The notes under the pieces: generated by a model
The model's database searches: none
Told to the model about the DNA's origin: nothing
What the model saw: only the letters and a program-made list of their open reading frames with translations
Translations under genes and position numbers: made by a program
Assembly (NCBI GenBank): GCA_040005265.1
Contig: JBDTZF010000001.1
Location: forward strand, 1-64,000
Direction: 5' to 3'
DNA: 64,000 nt
From: JBDTZF01 sp040005265
GTDB lineage: Bacteria; Verrucomicrobiota; Verrucomicrobiia; Chthoniobacterales; UBA10450
Shown here: positions 9,005 through 17,622 of the stretch, in pieces
How positions within the stretch are numbered: the stretch's first letter is position 1
Layout: every line of letters begins with the position of its first letter

Positions 9005-10687
9005 CTATGACTTCTTGGCTTCTTTCGCCCAAGTGTCTCTCAACGTGATCGTGCGGTTCCACACTTGTTTTCCAGACGCGGAATCGGGATCGAGGGCAAA
9101 ATATCCGAGCCGTTCGAATTGATAGCGCTCTTCGGGACGCGCGTCTGAAAGCGCTGGCTCACATTTCGCCCTCACCACCTCGAGTGAGTTCGAATTGATA
9201 AACGATTTGAAATCGCCGTCCGCATCCGGTTCGGGAACAGTGAACAGCCGGTCATACAATCGAACTTCCGCCTCCACGGCATGCGATGCGCAGACCCAAT
9301 GGATCGTGCCTTTGACCTTGCGATTCGAAGTCGCCCCGCCCGATTTGCTCTCAAGATCGACACTGCACCGCAACTCAACCACATCGCCGGCATTGCCCTT
9401 CACGACCTCATCGCACTTGATGATGTATGCGTATTTGAGTCGCACTTCGCCGCCCGGTCGCATTCGAAAATATTTCGGCGGCGGCATTTCCATGAAATCG
9501 TCGCGGTCGATAAAAAGCTCGCGGCTGAATGGGACTTTGCGCGTTCCGGCATTCGGGTCCTCGGGATTATTAACCGCAGCGAGCTCCTCAGTTTTACCTT
9601 CCGGATAATTCGTGAGAACAACCTTGATTGGCCGGAGCACAGCGAGCCGGCGCGGCGCAGTGCGATTGAATTCATCGCGCATGGTGTGTTCAAGCACTGC
9701 CATATCGGTCACGCTCGGGTATTTTGTAATGCCGATGTTGTAAGCGAATGTGCGCAACGAGCTCGCGGTCACGCCGCGCCGGCGCAATCCCGCGATGGTG
9801 AGCATACGCGGGTCGTCCCAGCCGCTGACCAGTTTTTCGTTCACCAATTGGATCAGCTTTCGCTTGCTCATGATCGTGTAAGTCAAATTGAGCCGGGCGA
9901 ATTCGTATTGATGCGGACGCGGCTCCGCCAGGCCAAGCGCATCGAGAATCCAATCGTAAAGCGGCCGATGCACCTCGAACTCGAGCGTGCAGACTGAATG
10001 CGTAATCCCCTCGATATAATCGCTGAGCGTGTGCGCCCAATCGTACATTGGGTAAATGCACCACTTATCCCCGGTGTGATGATGCGACGCGTGCCGGATG
10101 CGATACAGCACGGGATCGCGCAACCAGACGTTCGGCGCGTTCATATCGATCTTCGCCCGCAATGTGTGGGTGTTATCGGCGAACTCGCCCGCTTTCATTC
10201 GCGCCAACAAATCGAGATTCTCTTCCATCGGCCGGTCGCGAAACGGACTTTCCTTGCCCATGCGCCGGTATTCGTCCGTTTGCTCGGGCGTCATGTCATC
10301 GACATACGCCTTCCCCTTCTTCACAAGATCGACAGCGTATTCGTAAAACCTTTCGAAGTAATCCGAAGCGTAGAGCGGCGCGCCGCCAATATTTTTATCA
10401 GCCCAGCCGTCGATCAGCCAGCGCACATCCGCCATAATCGAATCGACATACTCCGTTTCCTCCTTGGTCGGGTTAGTGTCATCCATTCGGATGTTGCAGA
10501 TGCCGCCAAACTCGTGGGCGATCCCAAAATTCAGGCAAATCGATTTCGCGTGACCGATGTGCAGATAACCGTTCGGCTCCGGTGGAAACCGGGTCTGGAT
10601 TTGTTTGTATTTTCCGGTCCGAACATCTTCCGCAACGACGTCGCGAATGAAATCGGATGGAGTTGGAATATCGGCAGGCGCTGTCAT
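9005..10687 (-). CDS. glnS: Glutaminyl-tRNA synthetase
   Basis: 560 residues, the normal length. The class I HIGH motif is seen in RFPPEPNGYLHIGHAKSICL and the KMSKS-like motif as TIMSKRKL. IRMDDTNPTKEETEYVDSI and the C-terminal double beta-barrel region (MRPGGEVRLKYAYIIKC) are GlnRS-specific. It charges tRNA-Gln directly; GlnRS in bacteria is of eukaryotic-type origin and patchily distributed. The ATG at 10687 faces aroE, 29 bases away. Decamer copies lie at 9353 and 10325, both reading Val-Asp-Leu. Confidence 0.97.
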   Translation of the reverse strand: MTAPADIPTPSDFIRDVVAEDVRTGKYKQIQTRFPPEPNGYLHIGHAKSICLNFGIAHEFGGICNIRMDDTNPTKEETEYVDSIMADVRWLIDGWADKNIGGAPLYASDYFERFYEYAVDLVKKGKAYVDDMTPEQTDEYRRMGKESPFRDRPMEENLDLLARMKAGEFADNTHTLRAKIDMNAPNVWLRDPVLYRIRHASHHHTGDKWCIYPMYDWAHTLSDYIEGITHSVCTLEFEVHRPLYDWILDALGLAEPRPHQYEFARLNLTYTIMSKRKLIQLVNEKLVSGWDDPRMLTIAGLRRRGVTASSLRTFAYNIGITKYPSVTDMAVLEHTMRDEFNRTAPRRLAVLRPIKVVLTNYPEGKTEELAAVNNPEDPNAGTRKVPFSRELFIDRDDFMEMPPPKYFRMRPGGEVRLKYAYIIKCDEVVKGNAGDVVELRCSVDLESKSGGATSNRKVKGTIHWVCASHAVEAEVRLYDRLFTVPEPDADGDFKSFINSNSLEVVRAKCEPALSDARPEERYQFERLGYFALDPDSASGKQVWNRTITLRDTWAKEAKKS

Positions 10688-10716
10688 GATCTCGTGCGAA
10701 ACTAGCAGACAAACCG

Positions 10717-11631
10717 GTGAAAGAAATCTACACCCTGGCTGATCTCAAGAGCTGGAAAAAAAACGCGGGTAATGTTGACCCGCCCATTCGGCTCGGCGTA
10801 ATCGGCGATCCGGTGGCGCATTCGCTGTCGCCCCAAATCCAAAACGCCGCGCTGAAACAGTGCAGGATCGACATGCAATATGCTCGCTTCCAAATTTCGC
10901 AGGCCGAGTTGCGCGAGGCGCTGGATCTAATTCGCGACCTCGACTTCGCCGGCGTGAATCTGACCGTTCCACACAAGATCGCCGCGCTCGCTTTTCTCGA
11001 TGACGCCGATGAAAACGCGAGACGCACCGGCGCCGCAAATGCAATCAAGATTGACAATGGAAAGTTGCTGGGCTTCAACACCGACGGGCGCGGATTCGCC
11101 CGGGCCATTCGTGAGGAGTTCGTAGTCGATCTTCGCGACCTTCGCGTGTTGGTCCTTGGTGCAGGCGGCGCCGCCCGCGCCATTACCTTGCAATGCGCGA
11201 AAGAACATTGCGAACGTCTTGTCATCGCCAATCGCACCTTTGACAAAGCAAAAGCGCTGACCGGCGAACTGCATGATTTTTTCATCGGACCGAGAGTGCT
11301 TGGCCCGGTGCCGCGGCTGCAGGCAATCCCTTGGGAGGAGAGCGCGTTCCGATTCCAAATAGGCAATATCGATCTCGTCGTGAATGCAACGCCACTCGGC
11401 CTGAATCGCAGCGATCCCTCGCCCATCCCAGGGCGGTTACTTGAACCGCATCTAATGGTCTACGACGCGGTTTACTCGCAGCTACGCACGCCGCTCGTCT
11501 CCGCCGCAATGGAAGCGGGCGCTCGCGCGGCGAATGGTGTGTCGATGTTGGTGCATCAGGGTGCACTAGCCTTCGAGATTTGGTTCGGCCGCGAAGCGCC
11601 AATCGATGCAATGCGCGATGCGTTGTTGTAG
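10717..11631 (+). CDS. aroE: Shikimate 5-dehydrogenase
   Basis: 304 residues. It reduces 3-dehydroshikimate with NADPH in aromatic amino-acid synthesis. The substrate loop is visible as GDPVAHSLSPQIQNAAL, the catalytic Lys as NLTVPHKIAAL, and the dinucleotide-binding turn as VLGAGGAARAI, with NTDGRGF before it. The start is GTG at 10717, divergent from glnS. The stop codon TAG at 11629-11631 lies inside a palindromic repeat that begins at 11627, so the repeat supplies the end of the gene. A longer form than E. coli AroE (272 residues) comes mostly from an N-terminal extension. Confidence 0.95.
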   Translation: MKEIYTLADLKSWKKNAGNVDPPIRLGVIGDPVAHSLSPQIQNAALKQCRIDMQYARFQISQAELREALDLIRDLDFAGVNLTVPHKIAALAFLDDADENARRTGAANAIKIDNGKLLGFNTDGRGFARAIREEFVVDLRDLRVLVLGAGGAARAITLQCAKEHCERLVIANRTFDKAKALTGELHDFFIGPRVLGPVPRLQAIPWEESAFRFQIGNIDLVVNATPLGLNRSDPSPIPGRLLEPHLMVYDAVYSQLRTPLVSAAMEAGARAANGVSMLVHQGALAFEIWFGREAPIDAMRDALL

Positions 11632-11689
11632 GGCTTCTGTGTCAGACGCCCATTTAATAAGTCCGGGGGTTTCACAGAAACGCCCTACA
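11627..11689. repeat. TGTAG-ended palindromic repeat, copy 2
   Basis: It begins TGTAGGGCTTCTGTG and ends CACAGAAACGCCCTACA, perfect at the outer eight bases. It spans the end of aroE and the gap to convergent proC, and includes the aroE stop codon. It could form a strong hairpin and act as a shared terminator, although no long U-run follows. Confidence 0.75.
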
Positions 11690-11693
11690 ATCG

Positions 11694-12503
11694 CTACAGA
11701 TTCTCCTTCGCCATCTCTTTCCCGCGATTGGTTGCCGCTTCGATTGCGGCAATCAAACTTTTTGCCGTTCCAAGTCTTTCCATTTCGGCGAGTCCGGCCG
11801 CAGTTGTTCCGCCCGGCGTGACTACCATTCGTCGCAACTCTTCCGGGGAAAGCCCGCTTTCACCCGCGAGTTCTGCTGCGCCAAGAGCGGTCTGCGTGGC
11901 AAGCTTCAGCGCCACGTCGGCGGGCAGTCCCATCTTCTTTCCGCCCTCGGCCAGTGCTTCAATCACAGAGTAAACGAAAGCGGGCGCACTTCCACAAAGC
12001 GCGGTCGCGATATCGATTTGTTCGTCAGTGACGTCGGCAACGACGCCGAGCGACCCAAAGATTCTTTTTGCAAGATCGACATCTTCATTTGTCGAACGTG
12101 TTCCCCGCGCCAGCGCAGTCGCAGCCTGACAGATCGCTGAGGGCGTGTTGGTCAACGCGCGCATGAATCGCGCGCCTGCAATCTTCTCCATGCTCGGCAG
12201 GCGAACACCAGCCGCGAGCGAAATCACCAGTTTGTTTTCGATGTTACTCGAAAGATCCCGAATCACCGACAACACAACCCCCGGCTTCACGCCGATGAAA
12301 ATAACCGCCGCTCTCTCTGCCGTCTCCCTGTTCTCCGTGGTCAAAATAATCCCCGCCTCCTTTGCGACCGCCGCGCGTGTCTGTTCGCTCGGTTCGCTGG
12401 CAATGATTTCGCCCGGCGGGCAGAATTTTGCACGGATCAATCCGCGAATGACCGAGCCGGCCAATTTGCCCGCGCCGATAAAACCAAGCCGATATTCACT
12501 CAT
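11694..12503 (-). CDS. proC: Pyrroline-5-carboxylate reductase
   Basis: About 269 residues. The NAD(P)-binding N-terminus is LGFIGAGKLAGSVIRGL, followed by FIGVKPGVVLSVI and the C-terminal family signature around LRRMVVTPGGTTAAGLAEME. It makes proline from pyrroline-5-carboxylate in the last step of the pathway. The open frame continues to 12536, but those residues (RFFASLRITG) translate a dispersed repeat, so the ATG at 12503 is the start. One decamer copy lies at 12072 (Val-Asp-Leu). Confidence 0.95.
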   Translation of the reverse strand: MSEYRLGFIGAGKLAGSVIRGLIRAKFCPPGEIIASEPSEQTRAAVAKEAGIILTTENRETAERAAVIFIGVKPGVVLSVIRDLSSNIENKLVISLAAGVRLPSMEKIAGARFMRALTNTPSAICQAATALARGTRSTNEDVDLAKRIFGSLGVVADVTDEQIDIATALCGSAPAFVYSVIEALAEGGKKMGLPADVALKLATQTALGAAELAGESGLSPEELRRMVVTPGGTTAAGLAEMERLGTAKSLIAAIEAATNRGKEMAKENL

Positions 12504-12508
12504 GCCTG

Positions 12509-12536
12509 TGATTCTGAGCGAAGCGAAGAACCTCAC
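12509..12536 (+). repeat. TCATCCTGAGCGAAG-type dispersed repeat, diverged arm
   Basis: TGATTCTGAGCGAAGCGAAGAACCTCAC is a diverged copy of TCATCCTGAGCGAAGCGAAGGATCTC. It lies a few bases upstream of the proC start, on the opposite strand to that gene. Confidence 0.7.
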
Positions 12537-12669
12537 ACAAGCTGATTGATCGTTTTAGGCAACCTGCAGGCGTGAATCGCAATTGTGAGGCCCCTCGCCG
12601 TCTTCGCGGCTCGGGATGACCCGCGCACGAGAGGGATTGAGAATACCGCCGTTTCCTCGATATTACCTC

Positions 12670-13653
12670 ATGGTAGCCGCAGGTGTAAACTTCGCTTCAG
12701 GCGGCCCGGGAACTTTGAGACGACCCGGTGTCGACCTTGCCGAAGAACTGTTTGAGCTCAAGCGTGAGCGGAACGCCATAATCCTGGCCCACAATTATCA
12801 AGTGCCGGAATTACAGGACGTCGCCGATTTTGTAGGAGACTCGCTCGGCCTCAGTTATCAGGCGCAGAAAACGGATGCGGACGTGATCCTGTTCTGCGGC
12901 GTCCATTTCATGGCTGAGACGGCGAAAATCATTAATCCTGCTAAGCGGGTGATTCTTCCCGATCTGGACGCCGGATGTTCGCTTTCGGAATCGTGTCCGC
13001 CGGACAAACTCGCCGCGTTCCTAAGAGAGCACGCTGACAAGAATTACTACGTCATCGCTTACATTAATTGCAGCGCAGGCGTAAAAGCGCAGTCCGATGT
13101 CATTTGCACCAGCGGTAACGCCGACAAGATCGTCCGCTCAGCGCCGGCCGACCGGAACATTCTATTTGTGCCGGACCAGAACCTCGGCGCGTGGGTGATG
13201 GAGCGCACCGGACGCAAAATGGATTTGTGGCAGGGCAATTGTTATGTGCACGTCGAATTTACCGCACGCAGCATCGGAAAGATTCGAGAGGAATATCCAG
13301 ACGCACCGGTTGTGGCGCATCCGGAATGCACCTACGCCGTGCGCATGCTGGCCGACGAAGTTTGTTCAACCGAGAAAATGGTGACGTTCTGCAAAGAATC
13401 GCCTGCACGCGAGATCATTGTGGTGACCGAGGCGGGAATGTTGCACCGGCTAAAGAAGGAGATTCCAGGCAAGACTTTTATTCCGGGCCCGACGGAAAAC
13501 TGTTTCTGCGGCGAATGCCGGTTCATGAAAATGAACACGCTGGAAAAAGCGCATGCCGCGCTGTTAAACATGGAACCGGAGATTATTCTGCCCGAGCCGC
13601 TGCGCCAGCGAGCCGAGGCCCCCATTTTGCGAATGCTCGATCTGAGCAGGTAA
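12670..13653 (+). CDS. nadA: Quinolinate synthase
   Basis: About 327 residues. It condenses iminoaspartate and dihydroxyacetone phosphate to quinolinate in de novo NAD synthesis, using a [4Fe-4S] cluster. The conserved AIILAHNYQVPELQDVADFV, FCGVHFMAETAKI, HPECTYAV and the CFCGECRFMKMNTL segment are present, giving the expected cluster cysteines. An in-frame ATG at 12616 exists, but the extra residues appear to translate repeat-like intergenic DNA, so 12670 is preferred. Neither ATG has a clear Shine-Dalgarno, so the start is uncertain. No nadB or nadC is adjacent. Confidence 0.94.
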   Translation: MVAAGVNFASGGPGTLRRPGVDLAEELFELKRERNAIILAHNYQVPELQDVADFVGDSLGLSYQAQKTDADVILFCGVHFMAETAKIINPAKRVILPDLDAGCSLSESCPPDKLAAFLREHADKNYYVIAYINCSAGVKAQSDVICTSGNADKIVRSAPADRNILFVPDQNLGAWVMERTGRKMDLWQGNCYVHVEFTARSIGKIREEYPDAPVVAHPECTYAVRMLADEVCSTEKMVTFCKESPAREIIVVTEAGMLHRLKKEIPGKTFIPGPTENCFCGECRFMKMNTLEKAHAALLNMEPEIILPEPLRQRAEAPILRMLDLSR

Positions 13654-13711
13654 AACGTTGGTCGGAGTTTTAACTTGTCACTGATCACTCCGCACTCTTC
13701 ACTTTTGCCCG

Positions 13712-14959
13712 ATGCGAAGACAAAAGATTCTCCTGATGCTGGTGATCTTGTTGCTCGGCGCGCTGTTTTCTAGAGAACCGCGCCTGCAACGCACGGAGGA
13801 GATTTTCCTTCACTGGCTCATCAGGAATTCGACTACCCAAAACAAACCTGTCCCACTAACCATTGTCGAACTCGGCGGCAAAACAGCCGCTCGCCAGGAG
13901 GACGCACTAGATGCCACAGAAAAATTCCTGCGCGGTTCCGGCCGCACCAATTCACCGCTCGAGTTTGCTCTACTGATTCAAGCTTTAATGGAATTCAAAC
14001 CGACGGTCGTTGCGTTGACGCCTGTTTTGCAATGGCCTGAGAGTTCGAAGGACGAACAACAGGTTCTGGTCGATCAAGCGATGCGCATGCCGAAACTGCT
14101 CCTCGCCTCTGAGCTGACTGCCACACCCGATCCGGATGCGCCGGTAATCGAAATGCCGGTTTTTTCGAATGCGACCAGCAAACACGGCGACTTAATGGCA
14201 TTTTCAGGAATCGCGCGCCAACCCGCGGAAGATATGCGTCTGATCTCAACGGCGGGCGCGCTATCTCCATCGCGGGAAATCGGGAGCGATCTTCACGCAC
14301 CGTTGCTTTTCCAATACCGCGGCGACGTGATCCCCTCGTTCGCACTTCAAGCCGCGATGCTTTGGCTCCGCCTGACACCGGGTGAAATGAAGGTTGATAT
14401 CGGCAACTCAATTTCTTTGCCAGATGGGAAGAAAATTCCACTTCGCCGCGACGGAACGGTGCTCATCAATCCCAATGCCGCGAGAGGCGCCCGCCGCATT
14501 AGCTTGAACGCATTGCTCCTCGCCGCCCAACAGCACGAGAGAAAACTGCCCACCGCGATACGACTGGACGATCTTTCCAACCAAATAGTCCTGGTGCAAA
14601 CGACGAATAACCCGTGGGAAACGCCGGATGTTTTAGCCGCGACGATTGCTTCGATCCAGACGAACTCATTCGTGCACAGGGTAAGTTGGATCTTCGACTG
14701 CATAGTGCTCGTGATCGTAGTGGCACTCAGCGGTTGGCTTCAGAGATTTTCCCGAATCGATCTCTTGCTTGGAGCAATCGCATTTTCCGCAGCCTATGCC
14801 ATGATCGCACTCACGCTGTTTTCGCGCTGGAATATTTGGCTGCCCGGGTTTCTTCCACTCGGCGCGGTTTGGGCTGTTGTCGTGTTTTCGTTGCTCCTGC
14901 AAAAGCCAAAAAATTCCGCGCGTACGGTGGCCGTAGCTCCGTCACCACCGGTGCCGTGA
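13712..14959 (+). CDS. CHASE2-domain membrane protein without output domain
   Basis: 415 residues. An N-terminal signal anchor (ILLMLVILLLGALF) is followed by a large extracytoplasmic region with the features of a CHASE2 sensor: LTIVELGGK, then ALLIQALMEFKPTVVALTP, then a late PSFALQAAMLWLRL segment and a region ending in DGTVLINP. Three transmembrane helices lie at the C-terminus (about 320-395), as in other CHASE2 proteins. In most relatives a cyclase, kinase or EAL domain follows; here the protein ends about 15 residues after the last helix. Its stop overlaps the start of the dipeptidase gene by four bases, suggesting joint translation. The ligand is unknown. The CHASE2 call is by pattern, not alignment. 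Confidence 0.65.
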   Translation: MRRQKILLMLVILLLGALFSREPRLQRTEEIFLHWLIRNSTTQNKPVPLTIVELGGKTAARQEDALDATEKFLRGSGRTNSPLEFALLIQALMEFKPTVVALTPVLQWPESSKDEQQVLVDQAMRMPKLLLASELTATPDPDAPVIEMPVFSNATSKHGDLMAFSGIARQPAEDMRLISTAGALSPSREIGSDLHAPLLFQYRGDVIPSFALQAAMLWLRLTPGEMKVDIGNSISLPDGKKIPLRRDGTVLINPNAARGARRISLNALLLAAQQHERKLPTAIRLDDLSNQIVLVQTTNNPWETPDVLAATIASIQTNSFVHRVSWIFDCIVLVIVVALSGWLQRFSRIDLLLGAIAFSAAYAMIALTLFSRWNIWLPGFLPLGAVWAVVVFSLLLQKPKNSARTVAVAPSPPVP

Positions 14960-16011
14960 GTACATCGAGCGAAGCGGTCGAAGCGCACATTGATCGCCTT
15001 CACGCGAACGGCGTTGTCGATCTTCACTTCGACTTGCCGATGGACTTGTACGAAAAGCGCGAGCACAAGGACGTGCTAGAAACCGAGTTTCTACCAGACT
15101 TTGTGGCCGGAGACATGGGTGCAATCGGCGTTGCAATTTATATTGAAGATCGTTACCTGCCGGACGCCGCTCTCGAAGTCGCACTCGGCCAAATCGAGCG
15201 GTTGGGTGTCGAGACAGAGGCTTGCCAGCGTTTTGCGATCTGCAAAAGCTATCGTGAGATCATTGCCGCCCGCGCCGCGGGCAAGGTCGCGTTGTTGATC
15301 ACAATGGAAGGCGCCGAGCCACTCGGAAACGATCTCGATCTTCTGCGCAGGTTCTATGAGCTCGGACTGCGCGCAATCGGCCTGACTCACGCGCGACGCA
15401 ATGCAGCCGCGACCGGTGGCGTTTTCGCGGCGAGCGGCTCGACCCCGGAAGGATTGACTCCGTTCGGACGCGATCTCGTGCGTGAATCCGAGGCGCTCGG
15501 AGTGATTGTCGATCTTGCCCACATCAACCCGGCTGGCTTCCACGAGATTGTCGATCTTGCAACCAAGCCCCTCATTGTCTCGCACACTAATGCGCGAAGA
15601 TTTTACGATATCGAACGCAACATCAGTGACGATCAAATCAAAATGATCGGTGAACGGCGCGGCGTAATTGGAATCAATTCAGTTCTGGTTAGCCCACAGG
15701 AGCAACTGAGCACGCTTGATCACTACATCGAGCACATCGAGCACGTAACCGATCTCATCGGCATCGACTGCGTCGGCATCGGATTTGATTTCTTTGAATT
15801 TATTTATCAAAAGTGGTCGCCCTCCTCCAGACGCGAGCTCGCCGAAAAACTCACCGAGCCGCATTTCATTCCCAATCTCAAGAACCATTCCCATGCTCGC
15901 AATCTGACTCGCCGGTTGATCGAGCGCGGTTTCACCGACGAACACATCGAAAAAATTCTTTTCCGAAATTGGATGCGCATTTTCGAGCAATTGCTGAAAG
16001 GCATGGAGTAG
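14956..16011 (+). CDS. Membrane-dipeptidase family protein (peptidase M19)
   Basis: About 351 residues of the renal dipeptidase family, zinc enzymes that cleave dipeptides, often with a D-residue at the C-terminal side. The metal motif HxD is visible in VVDLHFDLPMDL, the bridging Glu in ITMEGAEPL, and the two metal histidines in VDLAHINPAGF and VSHTNAR, followed by GIGFDFFE. The frame is open far upstream inside the previous gene; the GTG at 14956 overlapping its stop (GTGA) gives a normal family N-terminus. No signal peptide is seen, so it is probably cytoplasmic. Three decamer copies lie here (15015, 15507, 15549), the densest group in the window. Confidence 0.9.
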   Translation: MSTSSEAVEAHIDRLHANGVVDLHFDLPMDLYEKREHKDVLETEFLPDFVAGDMGAIGVAIYIEDRYLPDAALEVALGQIERLGVETEACQRFAICKSYREIIAARAAGKVALLITMEGAEPLGNDLDLLRRFYELGLRAIGLTHARRNAAATGGVFAASGSTPEGLTPFGRDLVRESEALGVIVDLAHINPAGFHEIVDLATKPLIVSHTNARRFYDIERNISDDQIKMIGERRGVIGINSVLVSPQEQLSTLDHYIEHIEHVTDLIGIDCVGIGFDFFEFIYQKWSPSSRRELAEKLTEPHFIPNLKNHSHARNLTRRLIERGFTDEHIEKILFRNWMRIFEQLLKGME

Positions 16012-16030
16012 GTCGCGCATCCATCCATCC

Positions 16031-16127
16031 TGTCATCCTGAGCGTAGTAGCGAAGGATCTCTGGCTCTCTCGGCCGAAAGACCCTTAAATATTTGGAGAT
16101 GTCTCGGTTTCGCCCAACATAACAGAG
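16031..16127. repeat. TCATCCTGAGCG-type repeat, full palindromic copy
   Basis: TGTCATCCTGAGCGTAGTAGCGAAGGATCTCT at the left end faces GGAGATGTCTCGGTTTCGCCCAACATAACA at the right. Both halves are related in sequence and inverted, giving a unit of about 97 bases. The copy at 24261-24355 has the same layout. It fills most of the dipeptidase-recO gap. Confidence 0.8.
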
Positions 16128-16196
16128 GCCATCCGCAATTGTTGGATGATTCGGTGGAGTTCGCGTGCGAACCGGATTCGCGCTAAACAGGGATGA

Positions 16197-16760
16197 TTGG
16201 AAACTACGGCGGCCATTCTTTTGAGGAAACGAAAGTTCAGCGACACCAGCCTGATCGTATCTTGGTGTACTGAATCGCTCGGATGTATTCAAACTATGGC
16301 AAAAGGAGCCCGCCGCGCCAAAAGCCCGTTTGCCGGAAAACTGGATCTGTTTTTCGAAACGGAAATCCAGATCGCGCGAAGCCGAAAATCAACCCTGCAC
16401 ACCCTTACGGAAGTCGTAATGAGAAATCCGTTTCAGGGAATTCGTCAAAATTACTTGCGCACCCAGACGGCCGCTTACTTTGTCGAGTTGATCGAGATCT
16501 GCACCGAGCGCGACCATCACGAGCCGGAATTGTTCGGACTCCTTCGCCGTGCGTTTGGTTATCTCGACGCCAACGATCCGAATCCGCGAGCAATGTCGCA
16601 TTTTGAGACGGAGCTCGCGCGCATCGCCGGCGTTCACGATGCCAAAACACTCAAGGCTGACCCAGCCTTTGCACTCGGCAATTTGTTCGGGAGATTGCCC
16701 CTGTCACGCACGCCTCTCTTGAAATCGCTGGAGCAAAACAAAACACGGTCCCATAAATGA
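16197..16760 (+). CDS. recO: DNA repair protein RecO, short form
   Basis: 187 residues. The N-terminal OB-fold has the family pattern LLRKRKFSDTSLIVSWCTESLG followed by AKGARRAKSPFAGKLDLF. RecO helps load RecA at gaps with RecF and RecR. The start is TTG at 16197, with AGGGA just upstream. The protein is shorter than the usual 230-250 residues, and the four-cysteine zinc site often found in the C-terminal half is absent. The 3' end overlaps yceI by four bases (ATGA). Confidence 0.88.
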   Translation: METTAAILLRKRKFSDTSLIVSWCTESLGCIQTMAKGARRAKSPFAGKLDLFFETEIQIARSRKSTLHTLTEVVMRNPFQGIRQNYLRTQTAAYFVELIEICTERDHHEPELFGLLRRAFGYLDANDPNPRAMSHFETELARIAGVHDAKTLKADPAFALGNLFGRLPLSRTPLLKSLEQNKTRSHK

Positions 16761-17359
16761 CATCCAGTCCACGCATATTCCGATTTGGCCGCGTTGCATT
16801 TCTTTGGGCCGCTGTTCTCCAAAGTGCTGCCGCGAATGACACTTACAAATTTGATCAGACGAATTCCTCAATCGGTTTTCGCGTGCATCAATTTCTGGGC
16901 GCGACCAGCGGCAAATTCACGCAATTCACAGGAAGCATCGACCTTGATCGGGCACATCCGCAACGTTCGTCGGTTTCGGCCAGGATCCAGGTGAGTAGCA
17001 TCGACACGCGTATCAAGAAACGCGACGATCATTTGCGAAGCGAGGAATTTTTCAACGTTGCCAAGTACCCGGAAATTACATTCAAGAGTCGCAGCGCGAA
17101 ACAGACAGGTCCGCAGAGCGGCGACATCGTCGGCGATTTCACCATGCATGGCGCCACCCGGCAAATCACACTGCATGTAAAGCTCGCCACTCCGTTCAGT
17201 CAGGAAGGTTCCCCCCAGCGAACGCGCTGGGAGGTCAATACAGAGCCGATTAAGCGGCGTGATTTTGATCTTTTGTTTGGCAAAACCGCCGAAACGGTTT
17301 CGGGCATCAGTCAGGACGTCGCGATCAAGATCGAAATCGAAGCGATGCGTGCGCCGTGA
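16757..17359 (+). CDS. YceI-family periplasmic lipid-binding protein
   Basis: 200 residues: a signal peptide (about 1-26, ending SAAAN) followed by a YceI lipocalin-like barrel. Marks include YKFDQTNSSIGFRVHQFLGATSGKFTQFTG, KKRDDHLRSEEFFNVAKYPEITFKS and the GDFTMHGATRQITLHV strand. Family members bind isoprenoid or other amphiphilic molecules in the periplasm. It is translationally coupled to recO and is followed two bases later by a small membrane protein gene. Confidence 0.9.
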   Translation: MTSSPRIFRFGRVAFLWAAVLQSAAANDTYKFDQTNSSIGFRVHQFLGATSGKFTQFTGSIDLDRAHPQRSSVSARIQVSSIDTRIKKRDDHLRSEEFFNVAKYPEITFKSRSAKQTGPQSGDIVGDFTMHGATRQITLHVKLATPFSQEGSPQRTRWEVNTEPIKRRDFDLLFGKTAETVSGISQDVAIKIEIEAMRAP

Positions 17360-17360
17360 T

Positions 17361-17612
17361 ATGACTCCCATAGTGCTAACCTGGGTTGGTTTTGGTTGCT
17401 GGGGCGTCTGTTTTTGGTGGATGCATCGAATCTCCTTCCGACAGGATTCGATGCTAAAAGAGTTGCACGAAATGACCGCCCGCATCGAACAGCTCAGCAA
17501 GGCCGAGCACGATATGATTCGAGATGTGCACCCAAAAGTTCAGAAGATCGAAGAACACGTAGAAAACGTTGCGGACGCTGTGGAAACAGCGGCAAAGCAA
17601 AACAAGCTATAA
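17361..17612 (+). CDS. Small membrane protein with coiled-coil tail
   Basis: 83 residues. One hydrophobic helix at the N-terminus is very rich in aromatic residues (VGFGCWGVCFWWMHRI), followed by a heptad-like amphipathic region (residues 27-80) ending in a run of Ala, Lys and Asn. The start is the ATG at 17361, directly after the yceI stop. I recognise no named family. The layout recalls small single-pass scaffold or chaperone-like proteins. It sits between yceI and the 5-oxoprolinase operon and may belong to either transcript. Confidence 0.7.
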   Translation: MTPIVLTWVGFGCWGVCFWWMHRISFRQDSMLKELHEMTARIEQLSKAEHDMIRDVHPKVQKIEEHVENVADAVETAAKQNKL

Positions 17613-17622
17613 CGGCGGTTTT

